A stretch of DNA of 64,000 bases from positions 124,001 to 188,000 of the forward strand of contig NZ_JBDOHS010000003.1 of the NCBI RefSeq assembly GCF_039832105.1. Reading direction: 5' to 3'. Within the stretch, counting starts at the first letter, position 1, and each line of letters begins with the position of its first letter. Position numbers and translations under genes: made by a program. Below, in pieces: positions 34,628 through 43,281 of this stretch. The notes beneath the pieces were generated by a model, which worked only from the letters and a program-made list of their open reading frames with translations, was not told where the DNA came from and made no database searches. This DNA comes from Dorea_A sp016295505 (GTDB lineage: Bacteria; Bacillota; Clostridia; Lachnospirales; Lachnospiraceae).

Positions 34628-35557
34628 CTAAGCACTCTGACTTTTATTCACCATACAGATGCCGACACACACCAGAAACAGAGCTGTTACTCCCCGAATA
34701 GTGAATGCCTGATTCTTTTCTCCCAGCAATAATGCTGACAGAATCACTCCAAACATCGGATTACTGAACCCGAAGATCGCTACTTTTCCTACCGGATTAC
34801 AGGAAAGCAGCAGACTCCAGAGCGAGTATGCAACCGCAGATATCAGGCCCATGTATGCAAGAAGTATTGCTGACGCAGCTGTAAAACCACTCACCCTGCC
34901 GCCGCCGGCAAGTCCGATCACAGAAAGCACAACTCCGCCAAACAAAAACTGATAACCGCACAGGGTAAATGTATCTTCTTTCGCCGAATACCGTTTGATC
35001 AATACCGAAGATAACGCAGACGCAAACGCCGACAGCATAATGGCTCCTTCTCCTGCAAATGACAGATTCAGATCGATTCCGGCACCTGTAAGATTGATCA
35101 GCACAACCCCTGCGAATCCGATGATACAGCCTGTCATTTTGCCGGGAGTAATCTTTTCACGAAAGACCACTGCTGACAAAAAAATAGCAAAGAACACATT
35201 GGAGGCGGTAATGATCGAAGACTTCACCCCTGTTGTATGTGCCAGTCCCATATAGAAAAAAACATATTGAAAGATCGTCTGCACCGCTCCAAGCCTGATC
35301 ACCATCGACCAGGAAGAACATTTCGGGCACAGAATACGTCCGCTCATAAAGCTGCCAATCACGATCACCATGATTCCCGCCAGTGAAAACCGGTATCCTG
35401 CAAACAGAAGCTGTGACATCGAATCACTTTCTGCAATCTCAAAAAGTCGGTATCCTATTTTGATACTCGGGAATGCACTTCCCCAGAGCAGGCAGCACAG
35501 CAGAGCTACAGCGCAGACCATACCCGGTTTTGTAATCGTTAATGTATCTTTTTTCAT
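34628..35557 (-). CDS. DMT/EamA-family transporter
   Basis: A 309-residue membrane protein with ten predicted spans in two EamA repeats. The first has LLCCLLWGSAFPSIKIGY, and the second carries MGLISAVAYSLWSLLLS and FGFSNPMFGVILSALLLGE. These are typical of drug/metabolite exporters of the RhaT/YdcZ-like type. It is divergent from the ketopantoate-reductase-family gene. Substrate is unknown. Confidence 0.88.
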   Translation of the reverse strand: MKKDTLTITKPGMVCAVALLCCLLWGSAFPSIKIGYRLFEIAESDSMSQLLFAGYRFSLAGIMVIVIGSFMSGRILCPKCSSWSMVIRLGAVQTIFQYVFFYMGLAHTTGVKSSIITASNVFFAIFLSAVVFREKITPGKMTGCIIGFAGVVLINLTGAGIDLNLSFAGEGAIMLSAFASALSSVLIKRYSAKEDTFTLCGYQFLFGGVVLSVIGLAGGGRVSGFTAASAILLAYMGLISAVAYSLWSLLLSCNPVGKVAIFGFSNPMFGVILSALLLGEKNQAFTIRGVTALFLVCVGICMVNKSQSA

Positions 35558-35729
35558 AAGATGACCATCCTTATTACTTTTGAATTATAAACTATTTTCA
35601 CAGTTGCTCACCCTAAAAATATATATGGAAAACAAAGATTTTTCAACCTCTTTCTTGAAGGGTGATTCTTTTCCTGTACATTTTCGCTGTCGATGTAGTA
35701 CAATAAAGCGGAAAAGGAGTGAAAAAAAT

Positions 35730-36680
35730 ATGAATCAGACATTATTAACAGATAAAAAGATCGCCGTTGTCGGCATCGGTGGAGTCGGCGGATACATGGC
35801 CGGAATGCTTGCAAAGCACTATCCGCACGTTACACTGGCGGCCAGAGGAAAACGAAAGGAATCCCTTCAGAATCACGGATTGGTCCTTCATAGTGACTAT
35901 AACGGAGAGATTACCGCTTTTCCGGAAAAGATTGTCACTGTAGAAGATATGGAAGAGCAGGACTACATCTTTGTCTGTGTAAAAAATTACTCTCTGGAAG
36001 AAGTATGTCAGAGCATTGCGCATGCCGTCACGGATCATACTGTGATCATTCCTGTTATGAACGGAACTGATCCTGGAGACCGGATCCGAAACATTCTGCA
36101 CAAAGGAACGGTTGTAGATTCTCTGATCTATATCGTTGCATTTGCCAACACCGACTATTCCATTACACAGCAGGGTAAGTTTGCCAATCTGTACATAGGA
36201 ATTAAAAATGCCGATGCTTTACAGGCACAGGCTGTATCCGAGGTTTCCGACATTCTTACAGGTGCAGGCATTGATCACAAATGTGCTCCTGACATTGAAC
36301 AGGCCATCTGGAGAAAGTACATCTTAAACTGCGCTTATAATGTTGCAACCGCAGCCTATGACAATACCATCGGCGAGCTGCGCGCAGATCCTGAAAAAAC
36401 TGCAGAATATGAGGCTCTCGTACAGGAAGCCTACCAGATCGCTCTTGCCAAGCAAGTAAACATCCGCCCAAAACACATCGAGATCATCATCGACAAATTC
36501 CACAACGACTATGCCGACGATGCTACCAGCTCTCTGCAGCGGGATATCCGCGCGGGACTGCAGGCAGAGCTGGATACCTTCAGCGGATATATTGTACGCG
36601 AGGCAGAAAAGTATGGAATATCTGTACCTGTTTCCAGAAAAATGTATGAAATACTGAAAGAAAAAACAGGACTATTGTAA
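35730..36680 (+). CDS. ketopantoate reductase family (ApbA/PanE) oxidoreductase
   Basis: A 316-residue NADPH enzyme. The Rossmann loop is KIAVVGIGGVGGYMAGML, the substrate lysine region is IEQAIWRKYILNCAYNVATA, and the C-terminal domain holds SSLQRDIRAGLQAELDTFSG. ATG at 35730 follows AAGGAG; the longer open frame upstream has no homology. PanE makes pantoate for CoA. No panB or panC is nearby, so a paralogue on another 2-oxo acid is also possible. Confidence 0.85.
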   Translation: MNQTLLTDKKIAVVGIGGVGGYMAGMLAKHYPHVTLAARGKRKESLQNHGLVLHSDYNGEITAFPEKIVTVEDMEEQDYIFVCVKNYSLEEVCQSIAHAVTDHTVIIPVMNGTDPGDRIRNILHKGTVVDSLIYIVAFANTDYSITQQGKFANLYIGIKNADALQAQAVSEVSDILTGAGIDHKCAPDIEQAIWRKYILNCAYNVATAAYDNTIGELRADPEKTAEYEALVQEAYQIALAKQVNIRPKHIEIIIDKFHNDYADDATSSLQRDIRAGLQAELDTFSGYIVREAEKYGISVPVSRKMYEILKEKTGLL

Positions 36681-36984
36681 ATAGCAGAAAACCGGCAACT
36701 GATTATTAATTGGATAAGCTGGAGAAAATGCCGACATCATGGCTCGATACCAGGATATGCATTTTGGGCGTATTGAAAAAAGTTGAACGATTCACCCCAA
36801 TAAACCTGAGGGTGTAATTAAAAATATGCCTATAATTGGGCATTGATATGAGATTATGCAAAGCTTGCCCAATTATAGTACAAACAAATTGAAACATTCT
36901 AAATAAAAGTGAAAAAAGAGGATATTAGAAGTAAAATATATTGTATATGCCCATCAGAGCATTCGATTCTAAGAAAGATGCAGC

Positions 36985-37018
36985 AAGACAGGTTCTCCGG
37001 AGTCTGTCTTTTCATTTT
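36985..37018 (+). terminator. plus-strand terminator in the gap after the ketopantoate reductase gene
   Basis: AAGACAG (36985-36991) pairs with CTGTCTT (37004-37010) across a 12-base loop, followed by TTCATTTT. It is about 300 bases downstream of the nearest plus-strand gene, so it either serves a long 3' UTR or a short unannotated RNA. Confidence 0.5.
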
Positions 37019-37022
37019 GCAT

Positions 37023-37062
37023 AAAAAGACGCCTCCCAAGTCACCTTGCCTTGAGAAGCGCC
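37023..37062 (-). terminator. terminator of the Trp/Tyr-type ABC operon
   Basis: On the minus strand GGCGCTTCTCAAG and CTTGGGAGGCGTC pair with some G-U, then TTTTTAT. It lies 24 bases after the ATPase stop codon. Confidence 0.7.
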
Positions 37063-37086
37063 TCCTATTTTTACATTCTATTCTGC

Positions 37087-37893
37087 TTAATTTGCAAGCA
37101 TCATACGATCATTTGCGAACTCACCGCCACTTGCCTCTTCAAACTTCCGAAGAAGATCTGCCACCTTCAGATTCTTCTTTTCTTCTCCGCTGACATCATA
37201 GATGATCTTTCCTTCATGCATCATGATCAGACGATTGCCATGTGCAATCGCATCTTTCATGTTGTGTGTGACCATCATAGCCGTCAAATGATGCTCTTCA
37301 ATGATCTGGTCGGAAAGCGCCAGTACCTTCGCCGCCGTCTTTGGATCAAGTGCCGCTGTATGTTCATCCAGAAGAAGCAGCTTTGGTTCTTTGATCGCTG
37401 CCATGAGAAGAGTGATCGCCTGTCTCTGACCACCGGACAGCAGACCAACCTTACTGCTCATGCGATCTTCCAGACCAAGATCCAATTCTCTCAGCTGTTC
37501 TCTGAAATCCTCTCTTTCCTTTTTGGTAATTCCCCATCCCAAGCCACGTCTCTGTCCACGTCTTGCGGCAATCGCCATATTCTCCTCGATTGACATTGTC
37601 GCTGCCGTTCCGGTCATCGGATCCTGAAATACGCGTCCAAGATAGGATGCTCTCTTATGTTCCGGAAGATCTGTAATATCTACTCCGTCTACGATAATAT
37701 TACCCTGATCTACCGGCCATACTCCTGCAATCGCATTCAACATCGTGGATTTTCCCGCACCGTTTCCACCAATGATCGTAACAAAATCTCCCGGATTCAG
37801 CTGAAGATCCACTCCGTCCAATGCAACTTTTTCATTAATTGTACCTTTATTAAATGTCTTATGAAGATCTTTGATTTCCAACATATATGCCAT
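37087..37893 (-). CDS. ABC transporter ATP-binding protein (TrpXYZ/ABC_sub_bind type)
   Basis: A 268-residue ATPase. Walker A is IIGGNGAGKSTMLNAIAG, the Q-loop is in YLGRVFQDPMTGTAA, the signature is LLSGGQRQAITLLMAA, Walker B KLLLLDEHTAAL, and the switch histidine lies in MMVTHNMKDA. It matches ATPases of importers with a branched-chain-type permease and an ABC_sub_bind (PF04392) receptor, which include tryptophan/tyrosine systems of Gram-positives. It is third gene of the operon. Confidence 0.9.
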   Translation of the reverse strand: MAYMLEIKDLHKTFNKGTINEKVALDGVDLQLNPGDFVTIIGGNGAGKSTMLNAIAGVWPVDQGNIIVDGVDITDLPEHKRASYLGRVFQDPMTGTAATMSIEENMAIAARRGQRRGLGWGITKKEREDFREQLRELDLGLEDRMSSKVGLLSGGQRQAITLLMAAIKEPKLLLLDEHTAALDPKTAAKVLALSDQIIEEHHLTAMMVTHNMKDAIAHGNRLIMMHEGKIIYDVSGEEKKNLKVADLLRKFEEASGGEFANDRMMLAN

Positions 37894-37896
37894 GCC

Positions 37897-38574
37897 TTAT
37901 GCCCTCCTGCGTTTCGTAGAATATTTTTCCTTCAGATACGGAATTGCAAGGAAAACTGCCACAACGATTGCAGAGAATAACTTCATGTAATCAGACGGCA
38001 TCTTCAGCCATAATACAAGTGTATATGCTATGTAATACAGGATCGCACCCACAAATAAAGAAGCAAGTGTATATGCAAATGCAATTTTTTTGCCTGCACA
38101 CAGCTTTCCAAATATGACTTCGCTGATAATCACGGCTGCAAGACCGATGACAATTGCTCCACGTCCGAAGTTCACATCCGCAGATCCCTGATACTGTGCA
38201 TAGATTCCTCCGCACAGACCCACCAGTCCATTTGAGATCATAAGTGCAATTACTTTTGTAAAGTTGGTATTGATGCCCTGTGCACGGGCCATCTGCTCAT
38301 TACATCCGGTCGCACGGATCGCAGATCCGATCTCTGTACCGAAGATCCAGTACACCACTGCCACCAGTGCAAGGCAGATCACGATCAAACGAATAAAGAA
38401 CAAATAACTGTCTTGTGCAGATACAAATCTCAGGGAAGCCACCAGTCCTTTCTGTCCGATTCCGATACTCTGGTTTGCTTTTCCCATGATTCCCCATATC
38501 AGACCCTGTGCCACATTACCCGGCAGTGCACGGACCAGCGTCATTGGATCTAATGCTGCAAAATAAGCCACCAT
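37897..38574 (-). CDS. ABC transporter permease with internal in-frame deletion
   Basis: A 225-residue protein where relatives have about 290-310. The N-terminal span VAQGLIWGIM normally continues ALGVYITFRLLD; here it joins directly to GKANQSIGIG, which normally follows the third or fourth span. The rest is intact: ARAQGINTNFTKVIALMISN (ATPase-contact loop) and RGAIVIGLAAVIISEVIFGK. About 75-80 residues and two or three spans are lost without a frameshift. The junction ATCATG is a sequence likely found at both ends of the missing segment. Transport function is doubtful. Confidence 0.7.
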   Translation of the reverse strand: MVAYFAALDPMTLVRALPGNVAQGLIWGIMGKANQSIGIGQKGLVASLRFVSAQDSYLFFIRLIVICLALVAVVYWIFGTEIGSAIRATGCNEQMARAQGINTNFTKVIALMISNGLVGLCGGIYAQYQGSADVNFGRGAIVIGLAAVIISEVIFGKLCAGKKIAFAYTLASLFVGAILYYIAYTLVLWLKMPSDYMKLFSAIVVAVFLAIPYLKEKYSTKRRRA

Positions 38575-38618
38575 TTTATCTTGTTCCTTTCTTTTTTTTC
38601 TTATTTTTATAACCTTAA

Positions 38619-38648
38619 GTACGCCGAAGCAGATCTGCCGCGGCGTAC
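38619..38648 (-). terminator. intercistronic stem-loop between receptor and permease genes
   Basis: GTACGCCG and CGGCGTAC form a perfect 8-bp stem with a 14-base loop. A short AT-rich tail follows on the minus strand. It is positioned to raise receptor over permease expression. Confidence 0.55.
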
Positions 38649-38673
38649 TCCATATTATCTCTGTTCTTTTTGA

Positions 38674-39675
38674 TTATTCAGCTTCAATTGCTTCGTAATC
38701 ATCCGGTACTGTGATTCCGAGTTCATCACAGATTTCTTTATTATACATCTTTGTTACTTCAGGTGCAAATTCAATTTCCATTGTAGAAATATCAGCACCG
38801 TTTGCCAATACTTCATAAGCCATTTCACCGGCTCTGTATCCGATATCGTAGTAGCTGATGGATAATGTAGCAATACCACATCCGGTACAGATTCCCTGCT
38901 CACCTGCGATGACAGGAATTCCTGCAGGTACACATACATTTTTAACAATCTCTGTATTGGCTGCCATGGTATTATCTGTAGGAATATAGATTGCATCTAC
39001 TTCTGATACAGCACTTGTAACAACGGACTGAATCTCATTGGAATCAGCTGCTGTATATTCTTTGTATGCAATGCCGTCCTTATCAAGAGCCTCCTCAAAC
39101 TTCTCTGCCTGATATTTGGAGTTTGGCTCTGCGGAACAGTACAGGATACCCACTGTCTTGGCATCCGGAAGAAGTTCTTTTAACATTGCTTCCTGCTCAT
39201 CAATCGGAGCCAGATCACTTGTTCCGGATACGTTAATACCGGTTGCTCCTGTCCAGTCTTCAATCTGAAGAGCTATTGCATAATCGGTGATGGAAGTTCC
39301 GATGATCGGAATGTCTGCTGTAGCAGTTGCTGCTGTTGTAAGCGGATCCGTTGCATTTGCAAGAATCAGATCAACATTGTCAGACACGAACTGATTGATA
39401 ATAGTCGCACACATATTGTGCTCGCCCTGTGCATTCTGCTCATCAAATGTTACATTTCCTTCTCCGCACAGTTCTGTGAGCGCATCTTCAAATCCCTGTG
39501 TTGCTGCATCAAGAGCTTCATGCTGAACCAGCTGACAGATACCGATGTTATATGCTTCACCGGAAGATTCTTCTGCAGATGACCCTTCCTCGCTACTGTC
39601 TGAATTGCCACCGCATGCTGTCATGGAAAGCACCATTGCAGCTACCATAAAAATTGATACTAATTTCTTTTTCAT
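38674..39675 (-). CDS. ABC substrate-binding lipoprotein (ABC_sub_bind family, Trp/Tyr type)
   Basis: A 333-residue lipoprotein. Lipobox LSMTACGGN (Cys near 21), a Ser/Glu linker to about residue 40, then two Rossmann-like lobes: YNIGICQLVQHEALDAATQG, ILANATDPLTTAATA, KTVGILYCSAEPNSKYQ and IYIPTDNTMAAN. The family includes receptors for aromatic amino acids. It is first gene of the operon with its own promoter. No T-box or TRAP-like leader was found. Confidence 0.85.
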   Translation of the reverse strand: MKKKLVSIFMVAAMVLSMTACGGNSDSSEEGSSAEESSGEAYNIGICQLVQHEALDAATQGFEDALTELCGEGNVTFDEQNAQGEHNMCATIINQFVSDNVDLILANATDPLTTAATATADIPIIGTSITDYAIALQIEDWTGATGINVSGTSDLAPIDEQEAMLKELLPDAKTVGILYCSAEPNSKYQAEKFEEALDKDGIAYKEYTAADSNEIQSVVTSAVSEVDAIYIPTDNTMAANTEIVKNVCVPAGIPVIAGEQGICTGCGIATLSISYYDIGYRAGEMAYEVLANGADISTMEIEFAPEVTKMYNKEICDELGITVPDDYEAIEAE

Positions 39676-39766
39676 TGTCTTTCCTCCTCAGCGAATACCT
39701 CTTTCTCGCATTAAAGCGTCACGTTTTTACACTTCAACTCATGAAAGTGCCTTTTCGATATTCCCT

Positions 39767-39795
39767 GTTATATTCTTATGCCTTGTATTCGTCAA
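39767..39795 (-). promoter_or_regulatory. promoter of the ABC_sub_bind operon
   Basis: Minus-strand TTGACG (39790-39795), a 17-base spacer, TATAAC (39767-39772), about 90 bases before the start codon. Confidence 0.7.
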
Positions 39796-39883
39796 GAGTT
39801 ATTTTTTTCTTTTTTCTCTTTCAAACTCACCTGCTCTATCTTATAATGAATCCAGAAATATCTACAAAAAAGGAGAATTATGT

Positions 39884-40471
39884 ATGAACCCGACTGCAAC
39901 CATATATATGGCTAATAAATCCCGCATCGTGATTGAACTCTTTCCGAAAGTCGCACCAAACACAGTTTCCAGCTTTATCTATGCCGCCAGCCATGGCGTC
40001 TTTGACGGACATCCGATCGAGCGAATCGTTCCTGGTCACTGGGTTGACATGAGCTATACCGGATTTCGCAAAAAAGAAGGACAATACCTGATACCATTTG
40101 AGTATGAGCTTCATCCTGAGATTACACCTCTGGATTCAGAAGTCGGAAGTGTGTGTATGGGTGGATATGACAACCTTGGCGAAGCCGGATGTGAATTTTT
40201 CTTTCCTCTGAGACCTTGCCCGGAACACAAGGGCCATTATCCGGTATTCGGGAAAGTAATATCCGGGCTTGAGGAAATCCTTCGTCTGGAACATGTAGAT
40301 ATCCGACCGGTAGAGGACTTCCCGATTCCCGGTCTCGTGGTGAATACCCCTGTAGAACCGGAGATCATAGATCACGTAGAGCTCGACCTGAAAGGACAGA
40401 CTTATCCGGAACCAATCCGCATACACGAAGGCGTACTGACACCTTCCTGGGCACAGTTCTGGGAAAGATAG
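39884..40471 (+). CDS. cyclophilin-type peptidyl-prolyl cis-trans isomerase
   Basis: A 195-residue cytoplasmic cyclophilin. N-terminal IVIELFPKVAPNTVSSFIY and GHPIERIVPGHWVDM match the barrel start. The usual FHRVIKGFMIQGGD is altered and the central region is divergent (VCMGGYDNLGEAGCEFFF), then YPVFGKVISGLEEI. Start ATG at 39884 follows AAAGGAG. It is monocistronic. Changes around the catalytic arginine region leave catalytic strength uncertain; the fold is clear. Confidence 0.85.
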   Translation: MNPTATIYMANKSRIVIELFPKVAPNTVSSFIYAASHGVFDGHPIERIVPGHWVDMSYTGFRKKEGQYLIPFEYELHPEITPLDSEVGSVCMGGYDNLGEAGCEFFFPLRPCPEHKGHYPVFGKVISGLEEILRLEHVDIRPVEDFPIPGLVVNTPVEPEIIDHVELDLKGQTYPEPIRIHEGVLTPSWAQFWER

Positions 40472-40541
40472 CAGATTTGAATCTGCCACATTGTCAGATT
40501 GTGACTCTTCTGCTCTCTTTTACTCTTCCATTTTGGGGATT

Positions 40542-40580
40542 GGGTGTATAAGACATTTTGCGAACTATACACCCTTTTTC
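40542..40580 (+). terminator. cyclophilin gene terminator
   Basis: GGGTGTATA pairs with TATACACCC across a 15-base loop, followed by TTTTTC. Confidence 0.8.
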
Positions 40581-40754
40581 CCCGGAATTTCTTCATATGT
40601 TTCTTCAATTTTTTATAAAAATCGGGCATTGTCACGATTGTTTTATATCTACGCCCAATCTTTTCATTTTCAAGGCTTTCTGAACAAATTCATCGGGTAA
40701 TTCCATTTCATTTTTTTACATACACCCTCCATCCGTCAAATTTTTCTATCATTC

Positions 40755-40783
40755 TTGACGAACAGGCTGGTTGCCGATATAAT
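40755..40783 (+). promoter_or_regulatory. promoter of the YitT-family gene
   Basis: TTGACG (40755-40760), a 17-base spacer, consensus TATAAT (40778-40783). Confidence 0.85.
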
Positions 40784-40810
40784 AATCGTGTATTAGGCAA
40801 TGCCTTGATC

Positions 40811-40856
40811 CACGTTTGTTAGGGAAAATCTCTCTGACAAACGTGTTTTTTATTTT
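40811..40856 (+). terminator. leader terminator (attenuator) before the YitT-family gene
   Basis: CACGTTTGT and ACAAACGTG form a perfect 9-bp stem, with GGGA/TCTC pairing inside, followed by TTTTTTATTTT. It lies between the promoter and the start codon, about 20 bases after the expected transcript start. The gene therefore needs read-through. No known aptamer fits in the short leader. Confidence 0.7.
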
Positions 40857-40877
40857 CAAAACTCTGGAGGTCTTTTC

Positions 40878-41747
40878 ATGAAACAAAAACAAGATTTTTT
40901 TCAAATGTTATCTTCTTTGTCCTTTGTAATTGTCGGTAATTTTCTGTATGCACTGACAGTAAAATTATTCCTGCTTCCATCCGGCCTTGTAACGGGAGGA
41001 ACCACCGGAATCGCACTTACGATCCAGCATTTCTTCGGGGTCTCCGTCACACAGTTTGTGCTTGCTTTTAATGTCCTTATGTTAATTGCAGGCTATCTGA
41101 TCCTCGGCCGGCAATTTGCTGCCACAACTCTGGCCAGCACTTTTCTCTATCCATTCGCACTGGAGATCTTTGACCATGTATTTGGAGACTACATCATAAC
41201 GGACGATCTGCTGTTGTGCACCATCTTTTCCGGACTTGGAATCGGAATCGCACTCGGAATTGTCATTCGTTCCGGTGCATCTACCGGGGGTATGGATATT
41301 CCTCCTCTGATTCTGCATAAGGCTTTTCGGATTCCCGTCTCCGGCAGCATGTATGCCTTTGATGTCCTCATACTGTTAGGACAGGCTCTGTTTCGCCCGG
41401 CAGAAAATATACTGTACGGTATCGTATTAGTTATGATATACACGATTGTACTGGATAAGCTGCTGCTGATTGGTACAACAAGAACCGAACTTAAGATTGT
41501 CAGTCAGAAATCTGACGAAATCCGAAATGCAATCCTGGAACAGATTGACCGCGGAGTGACTTTACTGGATGGCGAAAGCGGTTACTTTCACGAAAAGACT
41601 CAGGTATTACTCAGCGTAATCTCTAAGCGCGAGCTCCCCAAGGTTGAAAGACTGGTTCACTCCATTGACCCGGAAAGCTTTATGGTAGTCAGCCGCGTCA
41701 ATGAAGTCAGTGGGCGCGGATTCTCCATGAAAAAGAAATACAGATAA
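40878..41747 (+). CDS. YitT family membrane protein (DUF161-DUF2179)
   Basis: A 289-residue protein. About five spans make the YitT membrane part, with LLPSGLVTGGTTGIALTIQH and RSGASTGGMDIPPLILHK. The C-terminal cytoplasmic DUF2179 domain holds GVTLLDGESGYFHEKTQVLL and PESFMVVSRVNEVSGRGF. Function is unknown; such proteins are thought to be transporters. An AGGTC-type ribosome site precedes ATG at 40878. Expression passes through a leader terminator. Confidence 0.85.
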   Translation: MKQKQDFFQMLSSLSFVIVGNFLYALTVKLFLLPSGLVTGGTTGIALTIQHFFGVSVTQFVLAFNVLMLIAGYLILGRQFAATTLASTFLYPFALEIFDHVFGDYIITDDLLLCTIFSGLGIGIALGIVIRSGASTGGMDIPPLILHKAFRIPVSGSMYAFDVLILLGQALFRPAENILYGIVLVMIYTIVLDKLLLIGTTRTELKIVSQKSDEIRNAILEQIDRGVTLLDGESGYFHEKTQVLLSVISKRELPKVERLVHSIDPESFMVVSRVNEVSGRGFSMKKKYR

Positions 41748-41751
41748 AAGG

Positions 41752-41773
41752 CGGGAGGTCAACTGACCTCCCG
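41752..41773. terminator. hairpin between convergent YitT and malQ genes
   Basis: CGGGAGGTCA / TGACCTCCCG forms a perfect stem with a two-base centre. The T-runs are weak, so strength is uncertain. Confidence 0.6.
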
Positions 41774-41778
41774 TCTCT

Positions 41779-43281
41779 CTAATTCCAGTTCATTCGTCCA
41801 TATATCTTTGTAGTCTTAAGTATCTCTTCCTGAAGTTCCTCCGACAGATTTTCCACGGTCAGTCTCCAGCGCCAGTTTGTTCCTATCGTAGACGGCTGAT
41901 TGATTCTGCTTTTATTATTCATTCCCAGGTAATCCTGTATCGGAATGATGCAGGTTCTGGCATTGCTTCTCATAGCCAGAGCAACAAATGATCTGTGCAG
42001 CCATTTCTTCGGTGTATAATGATCGCAGAGATAATCTCTTGCGGATGCCAGTTCTTCCTTCGTAATACTGTCCAGCCATCCATTAATCGTCTCATTATCA
42101 TGCGTTCCCGTATAAGCTACGCAATTTTCCGGATAATTGTGCGGAAGATAGTCATTCGCCGAACTCGAATCACGGGAATCAAAAGCAAATTCCAGCACCT
42201 TCATGCCCGGGAAGCCACTTTCTCTTACGAGCTGCCGCACAGAATCTGTCATATATCCAAGATCTTCCGCGATGACCTCATGCCATCCGAGGCTTTGCTC
42301 CACCTGGCGGAACAACTCAATTCCGGGACCCTTCTCCCAATGTCCTCCTGCAGCAGTCTTCGCTCCAAACGGAATCGAAAAATACTCATCGAATCCACGG
42401 AAATGATCAATTCTTACCACATCATAAAGCTTAAAACAATACCACAGTCTGGTAACCCACCACTGATATCCTGTATTTTTATGATAATCCCAGCGATACA
42501 ACGGATTTCCCCAGAGCTGTCCATCTGCGGAGAATCCATCCGGCGGACATCCCGCTACTGCTGTCGGCATGTTATTCTCATCCAGCTGAAACAGTTCCGG
42601 ATGAGACCAGGTATCTGCACTGTCCATTGCGACATAAATCGGGATGTCTCCGATAATCCGGATTCCCTTACTGTTCGCATAACTCTTTAACCGATACCAC
42701 TGTTCAAAAAACTTAAACTGAAGATACTGATGAAATTCAATATCAAAATACAGCTGTTCCCGATAGTAATCAAGAGAATATCCATATCTCAGACGGATAT
42801 CCTCCGGCCACTCTGTCCATGCTTCTCCGCCAAACCAGTCTTTCAGAGCCATAAATAACGCATAATCAGATAACCACCACTGATTCTCTTTTACAAACTT
42901 CTGATACTCGGAATTCTCACTGATATTACTTCTTTCATACGCTTTTCGTAAAAGCGGAAAGCGATGGTCGTACATTTTTTTATAGTTGATATCATCTGCT
43001 TTCTCCCCAAAGTCAGCCGCATCACACTCTTCCTTTGTTAAGACCCCTTCTTCAATCAACGTTTCCAGACAGATAAAATACGGATTGCCGGCATATGTAG
43101 AAAAAGACTGATAAGGAGAATCCCCATAACTGGTAGGTCCCAGGGGAAGAATCTGCCAATAAGTCTGTCCGGCCTCTTTGATCCAATCTACAAAACGATA
43201 CGCACTTTCTGAAAAACAGCCAATTCCATACTTTGATGGCAGGCTGGATATCGGTAATAATATACCTGCTGCTCTGTTCAT
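41779..43281 (-). CDS. malQ: 4-alpha-glucanotransferase (amylomaltase)
   Basis: A 500-residue GH77 enzyme, the usual length. It begins MNRAAGILLPISSLPSKYGI, with YGDSPYQSFSTYAGNPYFI, the nucleophile region VVRIDHFRGF, acid/base EVIAEDLGYMT, and transition-state aspartate in GTHDNETINGW. It transfers maltodextrin segments in glycogen or maltose use. ATG at 43281 follows AAGGAG; the frame extends 37 codons further without homology. No mal operon partners are adjacent. Confidence 0.93.
   Translation of the reverse strand: MNRAAGILLPISSLPSKYGIGCFSESAYRFVDWIKEAGQTYWQILPLGPTSYGDSPYQSFSTYAGNPYFICLETLIEEGVLTKEECDAADFGEKADDINYKKMYDHRFPLLRKAYERSNISENSEYQKFVKENQWWLSDYALFMALKDWFGGEAWTEWPEDIRLRYGYSLDYYREQLYFDIEFHQYLQFKFFEQWYRLKSYANSKGIRIIGDIPIYVAMDSADTWSHPELFQLDENNMPTAVAGCPPDGFSADGQLWGNPLYRWDYHKNTGYQWWVTRLWYCFKLYDVVRIDHFRGFDEYFSIPFGAKTAAGGHWEKGPGIELFRQVEQSLGWHEVIAEDLGYMTDSVRQLVRESGFPGMKVLEFAFDSRDSSSANDYLPHNYPENCVAYTGTHDNETINGWLDSITKEELASARDYLCDHYTPKKWLHRSFVALAMRSNARTCIIPIQDYLGMNNKSRINQPSTIGTNWRWRLTVENLSEELQEEILKTTKIYGRMNWN

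Larger units (their letters stand above)
36681..37086. other. gene-free stretch with several hairpins
   Basis: A 406-base region without a credible gene. It holds a hairpin TTCACCCC/GGGTGTAA near 36791-36820, and a perfect 13-bp inverted repeat CTATAATTGGGCA / TGCCCAATTATAG (36830-36842, 36866-36878) without a T-run. A plus-strand terminator AAGACAG/CTGTCTT with T-rich tail (36985-37018) and the minus-strand terminator of the ABC operon follow. It may be a decayed mobile element or a small RNA locus; nothing specific is recognised. Confidence 0.4.
40472..40877. other. intergenic region: terminator, possible decayed coding traces, promoter and attenuator
   Basis: A 406-base stretch without a credible gene. 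It holds the cyclophilin terminator (40542-40580), AT-rich sequence, then the yitT-type promoter and a leader terminator. On the minus strand a 24-codon frame, MELPDEFVQKALKMKRLGVD and four more residues, lies near 40630-40700; it is too short and too poorly supported to call. Confidence 0.5.

Noticed and set aside
39676..39766. T-box or tryptophan-sensing leader before the Trp/Tyr-type ABC operon
   Set aside because: No T-box sequence, specifier stem or terminator was found in the short leader.
40402..40700. Small minus-strand coding frames in the gap after the cyclophilin gene
   Set aside because: They are under 80 codons, pass through the terminator hairpin, and show no consistent start or homology.
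40784..40860. Fluoride, preQ1 or guanidine riboswitch before the YitT gene
   Set aside because: The sequence between start site and terminator is about 20 bases and lacks the core motifs of these classes.
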